NCBI GenBank assembly: GCA_052170315.1
Contig: JBQNAT010000011.1
Location: forward strand, 1-64,000
Direction of reading: 5' to 3'
Length of the DNA stretch: 64,000 bases
Source of the DNA: UBA9732 sp052170315
Lineage (GTDB): Bacteria > Spirochaetota > Spirochaetia > Sphaerochaetales > Sphaerochaetaceae
In this document: positions 34,635-42,902 of the stretch, in pieces
Numbering within the stretch: the stretch's first letter is position 1
Layout of the letters: each line of letters opens with the position of its first letter
Translations under genes and position numbers: made by a program
The notes under the pieces: generated by a model
Told to the model about the DNA's origin: nothing
What the model saw: only the letters and a program-made list of their open reading frames with translations
Databases searched by the model: none

Positions 34635-36346
34635 CAGCGTTCCTCCCTACCGTCGAAGCAGAGAATAAGATCGTTTATCAGATTCTTCTGTTCCTCGTTC
34701 ATTTTATTCAAAGCCAAAGGGCTGTCTGTGTCCTTTGCTTCCCGGTCACAATTACAGCTTCCCGCTTCTTCAGCCGGTTTCGCCTTAGGCGCGGGTATTT
34801 TATTCTCCGTCTCGGTTTCCGCCTTAGGCTCCGATGCCGGTATTTCTTCTTTTGATTCTTCCGCTTCAGGCTCTTCCTGTTTTTCAGAGTATGACAAAAT
34901 CACATTTACATCGCTTGCTGTCTTTTTCTGTATAACGTCTCTGATGTTTTCAATGTCTTTATAAGCCATCTTATAGTAGAATTTACTGTTAAATACAATA
35001 ACAAGGCCATTATCCGTGTTTTCTACTTCTACCGCGCCCTGCGGAAGAAAAGCCTTAAGCTCTTCCTTTGTCCAAGACCGGTTCTCCCGCGGGTTTTCTT
35101 TCAGCCGGGAAGAATCTTTTTGAGCCGCCTGCGCTTCCGAAGCAGCTTCCGGCTCTACCGTTTTCATATCAGCCAGAACGGGGTTCAATGGGGTTATGGT
35201 TCCGGTTATCAAATCGTTTTTAAGACGGGCAAGCTGCTCTATTACACTGGCGGTAGAGGCAACGTATCTGAGTCTTAAAAGCTTTGAAACGGCAAGCTCC
35301 AGTTCAAAACGCGGGTTAAGCGAATAACGTATGTCCCTGTAAAGGTTCAGCATCAGGTCAAGCGCCGCTTCAAGCTGTTCCTCATTGAAAGCGTTCCGGA
35401 TTTCCCCGGGAAAGCCCGAAATACGCTCGCCTATGATGTTTTCGCTTTTTATACCTTTTTTTATAAGAAGAAGAGACCTGAAATATTCGGTAAAGTCCTT
35501 GATTATCTGCTCAATACTAACGCCTTTTGACAAAAGGACATGAACCTTATACATCGCAGAACTTCCGTTTTTCGCGAGGATATCCCGCAATATGTCGTTT
35601 ATCCGGTCTATGCCTACAAGACCAAGCTTTTCTCTTATGCCTGAAAGCGTAATTTTTCCGTTCGAGAATGCGACTACCTGGTCAAACAGCGTGTAAGCGT
35701 CACGCATAGAACCCGTTGCTTCCTTCGCAATCCAGAACAGAGCCTCATCCTCAGCTTCAATACCCATTTCATTTGCCGCCTGAAGCAGAAGGTTTTTAAT
35801 TGTCTCCAAAGGTATGAGCTGGAAATTGAACTGCTGGCAGCGACTTCTTATGGTGGCGGGGACTTTCTGGGTCTCTGTTGTGGCAAAGATGAAAATCACG
35901 TACTCCGGCGGCTCTTCTATGGTTTTAAGAAGAGCGTTGAAGGCGCTTTGGGAAAGCATGTGGACTTCATCTATGATATATATTTTGTATTTTGATGAAG
36001 CGGGCGGGAAAAGTACTTCCTCTTTTATAACCCTTACATCGTTTACGCCGGTGTTGCTGGCGCCGTCTATTTCAATTACATCAAAGCTGCTGCCTTTGGC
36101 TATGCCTATGCAGTTGTCGCACACTCCGCATGGCTCCGCCGTTGGGCCGTGGACGCAGTTAAGCGCCTTCGCAAGAAGCCTTGCGCTTGTTGTCTTTCCC
36201 ACACCTCTGGGACCGCTGAACAGGTAGGCATGCGCTGTCCTGCCCTGTTCTATTGCGTTTTTCAGGGTTGAGACTACGAATTCCTGTCCTGCAAGGTCTT
36301 CAAACCTCTGAGGCCTTTTTCTTGTTGCGGTCACTTCGTAAGCCAT
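34634..36346 (-). CDS. dnaX: DNA polymerase III gamma/tau subunit
   Basis: DnaX is the clamp-loader AAA+ ATPase. The 570-residue product has Walker A FSGPRGVGKTTSARLLA, a zinc module (CVHGPTAEPCGVCDNC), YIIDEVHMLSQSAFNALLK, and sensor I ATTETQKVPATIRSRCQQF. The C-terminal third is low-complexity and acidic (about 460-545) with a short conserved end, as in tau-type proteins. I did not find a clear slippery site for a shorter gamma form. Confidence 0.96.
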   Translation of the reverse strand: MAYEVTATRKRPQRFEDLAGQEFVVSTLKNAIEQGRTAHAYLFSGPRGVGKTTSARLLAKALNCVHGPTAEPCGVCDNCIGIAKGSSFDVIEIDGASNTGVNDVRVIKEEVLFPPASSKYKIYIIDEVHMLSQSAFNALLKTIEEPPEYVIFIFATTETQKVPATIRSRCQQFNFQLIPLETIKNLLLQAANEMGIEAEDEALFWIAKEATGSMRDAYTLFDQVVAFSNGKITLSGIREKLGLVGIDRINDILRDILAKNGSSAMYKVHVLLSKGVSIEQIIKDFTEYFRSLLLIKKGIKSENIIGERISGFPGEIRNAFNEEQLEAALDLMLNLYRDIRYSLNPRFELELAVSKLLRLRYVASTASVIEQLARLKNDLITGTITPLNPVLADMKTVEPEAASEAQAAQKDSSRLKENPRENRSWTKEELKAFLPQGAVEVENTDNGLVIVFNSKFYYKMAYKDIENIRDVIQKKTASDVNVILSYSEKQEEPEAEESKEEIPASEPKAETETENKIPAPKAKPAEEAGSCNCDREAKDTDSPLALNKMNEEQKNLINDLILCFDGREER

Positions 36347-36448
36347 GCTTTTATGATATCAAAAAAAAGTGCTGTAGACTACTGGGACATATCGGCGAAG
36401 TCCGGAGATTTCGTCAATGGCGATAAAGGTATTGAAGCAAATATTTCC

Positions 36449-36476
36449 TTGAACGCTTTTCAAGTAAGTGTAATAA
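36449..36476 (+). promoter_or_regulatory. Candidate promoter of the iron-type ABC operon
   Basis: TTGAAC (36449-36454), a 16-nt spacer and TAATAA (36471-36476) lie about 75 nt before the substrate-binding-protein gene. No obvious Fur-like box was recognised. Confidence 0.4.
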
Positions 36477-36551
36477 TTAGGACAGACACCGCATATCTGT
36501 TGCAACTTGCAGTGTCATGTTTATTTTGGTCGTCGGACCATTGGAGGAAAA

Positions 36552-37673
36552 ATGAAAAAACTTATTGCAGTGCTGCTTGTTCTTTTCGTAGCCGTTGCCG
36601 GAGTCCTCGCCCAGGGGACACAGGAAACAGCTAGGACAACAACTGTCGAGGGATTTGACAGGGCCCTGGTTGACGCCGCCAAGGCCGAGGGTGAGCTGGT
36701 TGTGTACGGTTCGTGCGAGGAACAGTACCTTGGTGCCGTATGTGAGCATTTTCAGGAACTTTTCGGGATAAAGACAACCTACCAGCGCCTTTCAACCGGC
36801 GAGGTTCAGGCAAAGATTGAGGAAGAGAAGGGCAATCCTTCAGCGGATGTTTTCTTCGGCGGGACAACCGACCCGTACAACATGCTGGCTTCCGAGAACC
36901 TTCTTGAAAGATACGACGCAGCCAATGCCAGGCACATTACAAAGTCCGTTTACAAGCATGCGGATAACCTCTGGTACGGTATCTATACCGGAATCCTTGG
37001 ATTCATGTACAACACTGACGAGCTCCGGAGACTTGGTCTTGAGCCTCCTAAGGATTTCAAGGACCTTCTCAAGCCCGAGTACAAGGGTCTAATCTGGCTG
37101 TCAAACTACAACACGGCAGGAACGGCGAAGCTTGTTATCAACACCGTTATCCAGAAGTACGGCCACGATGCCGGTATCCAGTTTTTGGTAGACCTGGACA
37201 AGAACATTGAAGTTTACACAAAATCCGGCTCCGGTCCTTCAAAGAACGTCGGTACCGGCGAGTGTGTCATAGGTATAGGCTTCCTTCATGACGGCATATA
37301 TCAGATAGTTGACAACGGCTATGCGAACATAGGTCTTGTCATCCCGTCAACAGGAACAACCTGTGAAATCGGCGCAACTGCCATTTTCAAGGGCGCGAAG
37401 CATGCCAATGCCGCAAAACTCTGGATTGAATATGCCCTTAGCCCCGAATGTGTGAACCTTGCCAAGGAAAACGGCTCTTACCAGTTCCTGGTTCTGGACA
37501 ACGCGGAGCAGCCGCAGATTGCCTACGACTTCGGACTTGACCCGAGCAACGTCATAGACTACGATTTCGCGGACGCGACTAAAAATACAAAGCAGTATGT
37601 ATCCGAGGTCATGACGGCTCTTGCGAATGCCGGCGCCGCGACAGGTGACGCTACAAGATTCCAGGTCAAATAA
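36552..37673 (+). CDS. ABC transporter substrate-binding protein, Fe(III)-type (COG1840)
   Basis: This periplasmic binding protein (373 residues) belongs to the AfuA/FbpA-like group. A signal peptide (MKKLIAVLLVLFVAVAGVLAQG) is followed by ELVVYGSCEEQY, ADVFFGGTTDPYNML and LIWLSNYNTAGTAKL, typical of the fold. The ligand is likely ferric iron or a small anion such as a phosphonate; sequence alone cannot decide. GGAGG before the ATG at 36552 and the signal peptide settle the start. A stable hairpin separates it from the permease gene. Confidence 0.88.
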   Translation: MKKLIAVLLVLFVAVAGVLAQGTQETARTTTVEGFDRALVDAAKAEGELVVYGSCEEQYLGAVCEHFQELFGIKTTYQRLSTGEVQAKIEEEKGNPSADVFFGGTTDPYNMLASENLLERYDAANARHITKSVYKHADNLWYGIYTGILGFMYNTDELRRLGLEPPKDFKDLLKPEYKGLIWLSNYNTAGTAKLVINTVIQKYGHDAGIQFLVDLDKNIEVYTKSGSGPSKNVGTGECVIGIGFLHDGIYQIVDNGYANIGLVIPSTGTTCEIGATAIFKGAKHANAAKLWIEYALSPECVNLAKENGSYQFLVLDNAEQPQIAYDFGLDPSNVIDYDFADATKNTKQYVSEVMTALANAGAATGDATRFQVK

Positions 37674-37700
37674 TTTTGATTTGAGACAGCTTTCGTCAGT

Positions 37701-37730
37701 GAGGATGGTGGCTTTCCGCCATCCTCATTT
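37701..37730 (+). terminator. Intercistronic hairpin after the iron-type binding-protein gene
   Basis: An 11-bp stem with one wobble (37701-37711 with 37716-37726; GAGGATGGTGG and CCGCCATCCTC), loop CTTT, is followed by ATTTT. Its position between binding protein and permease suggests partial termination or 3-prime end protection, giving more binding protein than permease. Confidence 0.7.
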
Positions 37731-37765
37731 TGCAAATCTGACTTTTAGAATTTTTGGAGAAATCA

Positions 37766-39475
37766 ATGGCAAGCTCCCAAAGTGCCAGGCTTGACAAGAA
37801 GAAGCTTTTAGCTGACCCGATAATGGTCACAACCATAGTTCTTCTTATCACGTTCCTTACATTGTTTATCCTTTATCCGCTGGCTATCCTTCTTGTAGAC
37901 AGCGTGGTAGGGGACGGAGGCTTCTCTTTTTCCGTTTTTAAGAGAATCTTCAAAATACCCACTTTCACAACGGCTATTACAAATACCCTGAAAGTCGGTT
38001 TCATCGTAGGTCTTATTGCCACGGCGGTAGGCCTTCTTTTCGCTTATGTTGAAATTTATGTGAAGATAAACAGGTTCGCGGGCGGACTTTTCAAGGTGGT
38101 TTCAATGCTGCCTGTAGTATCGCCGCCGTTTGTCCTTTCGCTTTCCGTTATAATGCTTTTCGGAAAATCGGGTATAATAACAAGATACCTTCTCAAGATA
38201 TATGACAACAGCGTCTATGGTTTCTGGGGCATAGTTATAGTCCAGTCTTTGACCTTTTTCCCGGTCTGCTACATGATGTTCCGCGGTCTTTTAAAGAACA
38301 TTGACCCTTCTCTGGAAGAGGCCGCACGCGACATGGGAGCTTCAAGGATGAAGGTTTTTACAAGCGTTACGCTTCCTCTGCTTCTTCCCGGCATAGGAAA
38401 CGCCTTCCTTGTAACTTTCATAGAATCCATAGCCGACTTTGCGAACCCGATGATAATCGGAGGAAGCTACGATACCCTTGCTACGACAATCTATCTTCAG
38501 ATAACCGGAGCTTACGACAAGGCCGGAGCGTCTGCAATGGCTGTAGTCCTTCTATGCATTACGCTGGCAATGTTCATGGTTCAGAAGTACGTGCTTGAGA
38601 AGAAATCCACGGCAACCCTTACAGGTAAAGCTTCACGCGGCAGAATGCTCATAGAAGACAGAGGCGTACGCGTACCGCTTACCGCAATCTGCACCCTTGG
38701 GGCTTTGTTTGTAATCCTTATGTACATCTGCGTACCTGTCGGAGCTTTGTTCCCGACATGGGGCTACAAGTTTTTCCCGTTCACTCTGAAATGGTTTCAG
38801 CAGGTCTTTACAAAGTATAAAGGTTTTAAGGCGTTCAAGGACTCATTTGTCCTGTCATTCATATCGGCTCCCATAACCGCTTTACTCTCAATGATAATCT
38901 CTTATCTGGTTGTTAAGCGAAAATTTAAGGCAAAAGGCTTCATAGAGGCCGTTTCAATGCTTGCCATGGCAGTACCGGGAACAGTTCTTGGAGTTGGCTA
39001 TATCAGAGGTTTCAGCGGAGGTGTTTTCCATACCGGCTTTCTGCAGGGACTTTACGGAACGGGGGCCATACTTGTAATAGTTTTCATAATCAGGTCCCTT
39101 CCAACCGGAACCAGAAGCGGCATAGCGGCCCTGAGGCAGATAGACAAATCCATAGAGGAAAGCGCCTACGATATGGGCGCTGACAGCTTCAAGGTCTTTA
39201 CTTCCGTTACATTGCCTCTTATCAAAGATTCGTTCCTTAGCGGTCTTGTTACCGCTTTTGTCAGGAGCATCACCGCGATTTCCGCGATAATACTTCTTGT
39301 CACTCCGAACTATCTGCTCATCACCGTTCAGATAAACGAGTTCGCGGAGAAAGGCTCTTACGGCCTTGCGTGTGCGTTCGCAACCATCCTGATAATTATC
39401 ACCTACGGCGCAGTCCTTATAATAAACACCGTTATAAAGCATTTCGGCACAAGCCGCGTAATCAAGGAGGATTGA
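37766..39475 (+). CDS. Iron-type ABC transporter permease (two fused permease halves)
   Basis: The 569-residue protein has about 12 membrane segments in two homologous halves, as in FbpB/AfuB-type permeases. Each half has an EAA loop: LEEAARDMGASRMKVFTSVTL and IEESAYDMGADSFKVFTSVTL. The ATG at 37766 is preferred over 37754 because TTGGAGA lies at good distance. The gene lies between the binding protein and ATPase genes of the same importer. Confidence 0.92.
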   Translation: MASSQSARLDKKKLLADPIMVTTIVLLITFLTLFILYPLAILLVDSVVGDGGFSFSVFKRIFKIPTFTTAITNTLKVGFIVGLIATAVGLLFAYVEIYVKINRFAGGLFKVVSMLPVVSPPFVLSLSVIMLFGKSGIITRYLLKIYDNSVYGFWGIVIVQSLTFFPVCYMMFRGLLKNIDPSLEEAARDMGASRMKVFTSVTLPLLLPGIGNAFLVTFIESIADFANPMIIGGSYDTLATTIYLQITGAYDKAGASAMAVVLLCITLAMFMVQKYVLEKKSTATLTGKASRGRMLIEDRGVRVPLTAICTLGALFVILMYICVPVGALFPTWGYKFFPFTLKWFQQVFTKYKGFKAFKDSFVLSFISAPITALLSMIISYLVVKRKFKAKGFIEAVSMLAMAVPGTVLGVGYIRGFSGGVFHTGFLQGLYGTGAILVIVFIIRSLPTGTRSGIAALRQIDKSIEESAYDMGADSFKVFTSVTLPLIKDSFLSGLVTAFVRSITAISAIILLVTPNYLLITVQINEFAEKGSYGLACAFATILIIITYGAVLIINTVIKHFGTSRVIKED

Positions 39476-39479
39476 CACA

Positions 39480-40571
39480 ATGGCAATTGAAAATAAATCA
39501 AAGGAAAAGAAAGGCGTTCGTCTTGAACACATTTCAAAGATATACAAAGACCCCAAGACAGGAAAAGACTTCTATGCAGTAAAAGATACCTCACTGAACA
39601 TAGAACCCGGCACTTTTGTTACCCTTCTTGGCCCGTCAGGCTGTGGAAAAACAACCACGCTCAGAATGATTGCAGGCTTTGAAAGCCCGGATGAAGGTGA
39701 GATTTTCCTTGGAAGCGAAGCTATAAACGAGCTTACGCCCAACAAGCGGGATACGGCAATGGTGTTCCAGAGCTACGCGCTTCTTCCCCATTACAATATT
39801 TTTGACAACGTGGCTTACGGTCTTAAGCTCCGCAAATTTCCTAAGGAAGTCATAAAGCGGAAGGTTACAAGGATACTTGAGCTTGTCGAGCTTTCCGGCA
39901 TGGAATCAAGAATGACAAACCAGCTTTCCGGCGGGCAGCAGCAGCGAGTAGCTCTTGCAAGAGCCCTTGTTATTGAGCCTTCCGTCCTTCTTTTCGATGA
40001 GCCCCTTTCCAATCTGGATGCCAAACTCAGGGTTCAGATGAGAACCGAAATCCGCCGCATCCAGCAGGAAGTGGGCATCACGGCCATCTATGTCACCCAC
40101 GACCAGAGCGAGGCCATGGCAATTTCCGACAAGATTATCATCATGGACAAGGGCGTTGTGGCGCAGATGGGCACCCCTCAGGATATTTACTACCACCCCG
40201 TGAACGAATTCGTTGCCGATTTCATTGGAGAAGCAAACTTTCTCCGCGGTCCCATGACGGGCAGGGACGGCGATTATGCCGTTATTAAGGTCGAGGGCTT
40301 TGACACCAGGGTCGAGCGCAACAGCGGCATGCGAACAGGTGAAAACTACACCTTTGTTCTCCGACCTGAAGCCGCAACTCTTGCGGACACAGGCGGCCTG
40401 CCGTGCAAAGTCGTGCTTTCCTGCTTCATGGGCTCCTACCAGAACTACCATGTCAAAGTTGGAAATACGCTGGTAAAGCTTGAAGAAAAGAACCCGAAGA
40501 ATAAGAAAATTTACAGAACAGGAGACGAATGCTGTCTGGTATTTGACCCCGAGTCTGTTCATGTTCTCTGA
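39480..40571 (+). CDS. ABC transporter ATP-binding protein (FbpC/PotA-like)
   Basis: The 363-residue ATPase powers the preceding permease. Visible motifs are Walker A GPSGCGKTTTLRM, the Q-loop in MVFQSYALLPHYNIFDNV, the signature LSGGQQQRVALARAL, Walker B VLLFDEPLSNLDAKLR, and the switch His in YVTHDQSEAMA. A C-terminal TOBE-like domain of about 120 residues places it in the CUT1/FbpC/PotA group. It lies 4 bp after the permease gene and is the only importer ATPase in the window. Confidence 0.95.
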   Translation: MAIENKSKEKKGVRLEHISKIYKDPKTGKDFYAVKDTSLNIEPGTFVTLLGPSGCGKTTTLRMIAGFESPDEGEIFLGSEAINELTPNKRDTAMVFQSYALLPHYNIFDNVAYGLKLRKFPKEVIKRKVTRILELVELSGMESRMTNQLSGGQQQRVALARALVIEPSVLLFDEPLSNLDAKLRVQMRTEIRRIQQEVGITAIYVTHDQSEAMAISDKIIIMDKGVVAQMGTPQDIYYHPVNEFVADFIGEANFLRGPMTGRDGDYAVIKVEGFDTRVERNSGMRTGENYTFVLRPEAATLADTGGLPCKVVLSCFMGSYQNYHVKVGNTLVKLEEKNPKNKKIYRTGDECCLVFDPESVHVL

Positions 40572-40586
40572 TTTTTTGCAAAAAAA

Positions 40587-40685
<99 letters not shown>

Positions 40686-40689
40686 AAAA

Positions 40690-40775
40690 CGGAGAGAGGG
40701 GGATTCGAACCCCCGAAGGCTTTTGACCTTACACGACTTCCAATCGTGCACCTTCGACCACTCGGACATCTCTCC
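40690..40775 (-). tRNA. tRNA-Ser(GGA)
   Basis: Minus-strand cloverleaf with acceptor GGAGAGA, anticodon stem CACGA/TCGTG and loop TTGGAAG (anticodon GGA), a long variable arm, T-arm GGGGGTTCGAATCCCCC and discriminator G. It reads UCC/UCU. Confidence 0.96.
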
Positions 40776-40880
40776 AAATAACAAAAAGAATATAACAGAA
40801 AGAATAGCGGACTTCAAGCTGTGAAACATCATTTCGGCTATAAAGTAAAAACAGGTCAGATATCTGACCTGTTCCCTTTT

Positions 40881-40968
40881 CGGAGTGAGTGGGATTTGAA
40901 CCCACGGTGAGGACAAGCCCCACACCAGATTTCGAGTCTGGCTCCTTCGACCGCTCGGACATCGCTCC
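40881..40968 (-). tRNA. tRNA-Ser(CGA)
   Basis: Minus-strand cloverleaf with anticodon stem CCAGA/TCTGG and loop CTCGAAA (anticodon CGA), a long variable arm and T-arm GTGGGTTCAAATCCCAC. The acceptor GGAGCGA pairs with TCACTCC except for one C-A mismatch. It reads UCG. Confidence 0.95.
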
Positions 40969-41131
40969 AGTAAGATGCATTATCATCATATTTTGATGCT
41001 CTGTCAAACAGTATTCCGATAAGTTTAAAATAGTTGGTTTTAACGGCTCTGAATCATTTCTGTGAGGTTAATGACGGACTTTTATATCTATTGACAAACC
41101 TCTTCCGTAACATTATGTTTTAAAAGCTATT

Positions 41132-41216
41132 GGATGGATGGCCGAGCGGTCGAAGGCGGCGGTCTTGAAAACCGTTGAGGTGAAAGCCTCCGGGGGTTCG
41201 AATCCCTCTCCATCCG
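41132..41216 (+). tRNA. tRNA-Ser(TGA)
   Basis: Plus-strand cloverleaf with acceptor GGATGGA/TCCATCC, loop CTTGAAA (anticodon TGA), a long variable arm GAGGTGAAAGCCTC and discriminator G. It reads UCA and other UCN codons. Confidence 0.96.
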
Positions 41217-41296
41217 TCTTGGTTGCATTGAGGAAACGGGGTTCAGCAGACTGGATTCGCTTCAGTCGTATCCCGTCTTCAATGTGGCAAGAATAA

Positions 41297-41383
41297 GGAG
41301 CGATGGCCGAGCGGTCGAAGGCGCTTCCCTGCTAAGGAAGTATACTGGTAACGGTATCCGGGGTTCAAATCCCCGTCACTCCG
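41297..41383 (+). tRNA. tRNA-Ser(GCT)
   Basis: Plus-strand cloverleaf with anticodon stem CTTCC/GGAAG and loop CTGCTAA (anticodon GCT), a long variable arm and T-arm CGGGGTTCAAATCCCCG. The acceptor has the same C-A mismatch as tRNA-Ser(CGA). It reads AGC/AGU. Confidence 0.96.
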
Positions 41384-41432
41384 AAAAAGAAAAAAGTCAG
41401 GCAAAGCCGGCTTGTTTCGTTTTATAGAGGGA

Positions 41433-41487
41433 CCTGCCGGGATTTGAATCCGAGCGATAGCCAAACACTCCGGCAGGATAGTGTTTG
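41433..41487. repeat. Interleaved inverted repeats, pseudoknot-capable element
   Basis: Two perfect 8-bp inverted repeats are interleaved. CCTGCCGG (41433-41440) pairs with CCGGCAGG (41470-41477), and CAAACACT (41462-41469) pairs with AGTGTTTG (41480-41487). The order A-B-A'-B' is that of an H-type pseudoknot. The stretch GATTTGAATCC within it resembles a tRNA T-arm. It lies between tRNA-Ser(GCT) and the toxin-antitoxin promoter and has no assigned gene. Confidence 0.5.
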
Positions 41488-41553
41488 CAGCGAGGCGGCC
41501 CGAAGCATGCCATACCAAAAGGCTTGCAGAGGGCAAAGGTCGCAAATTTTCAC

Positions 41554-41582
41554 TTGACGGCCATGATGAAAACGGTTAATAG
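41554..41582 (+). promoter_or_regulatory. Promoter of the toxin-antitoxin pair
   Basis: TTGACG (41554-41559), a 17-nt spacer and TAATAG (41577-41582). The predicted start near 41589 leaves a leader of about 16 nt containing AGGAG. Confidence 0.6.
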
Positions 41583-41604
41583 TTTAAATGCAAGGAGAAG
41601 TGTT

Positions 41605-42150
41605 ATGGCCAATGTGTTTGATTGTGCAAATTTCTTCATTGATATTGCAATTCACAATGAAGATTTTGACATGACCAACATGAAACTTAACAAGCTCCTA
41701 TACTTTGCACAGGGCACGCATCTCTCAAGGACTGGCAAAAGACTGTTTAGCAACAATGTACAGGCTTGGACACATGGCCCGGTAATCCCAAGCGTATATT
41801 TCAAGTACAACTCATATGAAAGCGGTCCGATATCCAAGGTTGATGACAATTACTCCTTCAACTTATTCTCGAGTGAGGAGCGAACAACTCTCCTTGATGT
41901 AATGAGGGAGATGGGCAAATACACCGCAAGCACATTGCGCAACATAACCCATATGCCCGGTTCTCCTTGGTCTACAACGTTCTCCGATAAGGAAAAGCGG
42001 CAGATTCCCGTAGATGTGTTACGTAAGTACTTCACTGAACATCCGGTGAATGAATTCAGACTCTCTGGTAAGATTCCCATTACACAGGCACTCCCTAAGG
42101 ACTGGTATGATCCTAAGGAAGATTCTGTGTGGGAGTCCTACCTCAAATGA
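41605..42150 (+). CDS. Panacea-domain (DUF4065/SocA-like) antitoxin
   Basis: The 181-residue protein carries a Panacea (DUF4065) domain, a versatile antitoxin domain that neutralises many unrelated toxins. Landmarks are MTNMKLNKLLYFAQGTHLSRTGKRL, here residues about 22-46, and AWTHGPVIPSVYFKYNSY, both typical of the family. AGGAG lies 8 nt before ATG 41605. Its last codons overlap the toxin ATG (ATGA), the usual antitoxin-first layout. It sits between tRNA-Ser(GCT) and tRNA-Arg, an accessory position. Assignment as antitoxin to the downstream gene is inferred from family and overlap. Confidence 0.85.
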   Translation: MANVFDCANFFIDIAIHNEDFDMTNMKLNKLLYFAQGTHLSRTGKRLFSNNVQAWTHGPVIPSVYFKYNSYESGPISKVDDNYSFNLFSSEERTTLLDVMREMGKYTASTLRNITHMPGSPWSTTFSDKEKRQIPVDVLRKYFTEHPVNEFRLSGKIPITQALPKDWYDPKEDSVWESYLK

Positions 42151-42443
42151 ACAAATATGACATTCACATGGCAGAGGTCTCTTTCGAGGATGTTGATGAG
42201 ACAAAACTAAGGCCTGTCCTTATACTTGAGGATAAGGTATGTCTGGTTTCATGTCTGTCCATAACGTCAAACACGGCTCGTGCAGAGGATTATGTCATTC
42301 AGATGTGGAAAGAGGCTGGCCTTAAAAAACCTTCTGCAATCCGTTTACTACAGGCCTTAAATCTTGACCCGTCGTTGATTGGCAGGAAAATAGGGACGCT
42401 CCATCCAATCGACATCCTTGAGATACAAGAAAGATTGTGGTAG
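42147..42443 (+). CDS. PemK/MazF-like toxin
   Basis: This 98-residue protein matches the small beta-barrel of the PemK/MazF ribonuclease toxins in pattern. The N-terminal YDIHMAEVSFED and KLRPVLILED correspond to the conserved GDI...RPVLVL region. The end (GRKIGTLHPIDILEIQERL) fits the final helix. The usual G-D pair is replaced by YDIH, so it is divergent, and RNase activity is not assured. ATG 42147 overlaps the antitoxin stop by four bases; there is no separate ribosome-binding site. Confidence 0.75.
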   Translation: MNKYDIHMAEVSFEDVDETKLRPVLILEDKVCLVSCLSITSNTARAEDYVIQMWKEAGLKKPSAIRLLQALNLDPSLIGRKIGTLHPIDILEIQERLW

Positions 42444-42569
42444 TTAAAGGATAATCCTGAATTATATAATTATTCGCGGGCCAATATAAATCGTTAACCG
42501 CAAAAAAAGCGAAAATACTTGAACTAACAACGAAAATAAAATACATTTATACAACATTGAGAAGCGATT

Positions 42570-42586
42570 TTACGCGTTGCGCGTAA
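42570..42586. repeat. Short palindrome before tRNA-Arg
   Basis: TTACGCG and CGCGTAA form a perfect 7-bp inverted repeat with a 3-nt loop TTG, 20 bp before tRNA-Arg. No T-run follows on either strand. It could be a protein-binding site or a weak terminator of the toxin-antitoxin operon. Confidence 0.4.
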
Positions 42587-42605
42587 TTTCAAAAATCAAC
42601 CAATC

Positions 42606-42679
42606 GAGATCGTAGCTCAGTTGGATAGAGCATCAGATTGCGGATCTGAGGGTCAGAAGTTCGAATCTTCCCGGTCTCG
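42606..42679 (+). tRNA. tRNA-Arg(GCG)
   Basis: Cloverleaf with acceptor GAGATCG/CGGTCTC (one T-G pair), anticodon stem TCAGA/TCTGA and loop TTGCGGA (anticodon GCG), T-arm with TTCGAAT and discriminator G. By anticodon it is arginine (CGC/CGU). A G34 arginine tRNA is unusual in bacteria, which mostly use ACG (inosine). Confidence 0.88.
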
Positions 42680-42689
42680 AGTTTTAAAG

Positions 42690-42717
42690 GCTGCTGCGTT
42701 TCGCGGCAGCTTTTTTA
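42690..42717 (+). terminator. Intrinsic terminator of tRNA-Arg
   Basis: GCTGCTGCG (42690-42698) pairs with CGCGGCAGC (42702-42710) across TTT, followed by six or more T. Confidence 0.88.
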
Positions 42718-42902
42718 TTATTCACGGATTTAAGCGGTTTTTATCTTTTCCTTTCAATGAGTATATCCGTAAAGTGGTGTTTTCAGGGTAAAAATGGAGA
42801 AATAGACACAATCTGCAGTTTGCAGACCGGCAATAATTGCTTTGTATTACTTTTAATTATAGAATGGAAAAAGACGGTAAATTGACTCAAAGGAGTATTA
42901 AT

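Noticed and set aside
41279..41545. An 88-codon minus-strand frame over tRNA-Ser(GCT)
   Set aside because: It overlaps a tRNA on the opposite strand, and the DLNPGYR-like peptide is a common shadow of tRNA sequence.
41384..41604. Possible integrated element between tRNA-Ser(GCT) and the toxin-antitoxin pair
   Set aside because: I found no integrase and no exact duplication of a tRNA end that would mark attachment sites; only the pseudoknot-capable repeats remain.
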